Below the pieces are notes generated by a model. The model saw only the letters and a list, made by a program, of their open reading frames with translations, ran no database searches and was not told where the DNA came from. From JBBDSH01 sp040905045 (GTDB lineage: Bacteria > Pseudomonadota > Gammaproteobacteria > Eutrophobiales > Eutrophobiaceae), in assembly GCA_040905045.1 (NCBI GenBank), contig JBBDSH010000003.1:1-13636 (forward strand): 13,636 bases of DNA. Direction: 5' to 3'. Numbering within the stretch: position 1 is the first letter of the stretch; each line of letters opens with the position of its first letter. Below, piece by piece: positions 13,621 to 13,636 of this stretch. The translations under genes and the position numbers were made by a program.

Positions 13621-13636
13621 GGCGCCGCTCTGGAGC

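Overview
The window is a block of mostly core genes, all on the + strand, with high-GC coding DNA. Gene order (leuS-lptE-holA, then proA-nadD-rsfS-rlmH) and close protein matches to E. coli/Pseudomonas-type RimK, RlmH, LptE and YhdE point to a gammaproteobacterium. The layout and base composition would fit a Chromatiales-like lineage better than Enterobacterales, but the order-level guess is inference only.

Layout. 1-46: possible tail of an upstream gene. 94-5598: leuS (leucyl-tRNA synthetase), lptE (LPS assembly lipoprotein), holA (DNA polymerase III delta) and proA (proline synthesis), with short gaps of 21-42 bases. 5702-7172: nadD, rsfS and rlmH, overlapping or 2 bases apart (NAD synthesis, ribosome silencing, 23S rRNA methylation). 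7307-7888: a lone maf/yhdE gene. 8059-10540: a tight trio of retropepsin-like 'ATP-dependent zinc protease' (RimB-like), RimK glutamate ligase and an AstE/aspartoacylase-like M14-fold hydrolase, probably a module that writes and trims glutamate tails on ribosomal protein S6 or another target. 10651-12306: a Na+/phosphate cotransporter-like protein with a PhoU-like tail. 12453-13496: a CNNM/DUF21 membrane protein with a CBS-like region, plausibly a divalent-cation transporter. No stretch longer than 300 bases lacks a gene.

The most unusual signal lies between the genes. Four successive gaps (proA/nadD, rlmH/maf, maf/rimB-like, and astE-like/Na-Pi) carry arrays of degenerate 7-base units. Three of them are paired head-to-head, with GT-led units on the left and their reverse complements on the right. 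Unit sequence differs between loci (GTNAYAA, GTNAGGN, GTNNAAA) but each keeps the 7-base step and the leading GT. The last unit of the right arm supplies the start codon of nadD (ATG) and of maf (GTG), at the same position within the unit, and the first unit of the left arm contains the proA stop codon. An 8-base-step inverted repeat of a different sequence follows the last gene. These arrays mark the boundaries of every tightly packed gene group downstream of proA. They are the best candidate here for an undescribed regulatory or mobile element family.
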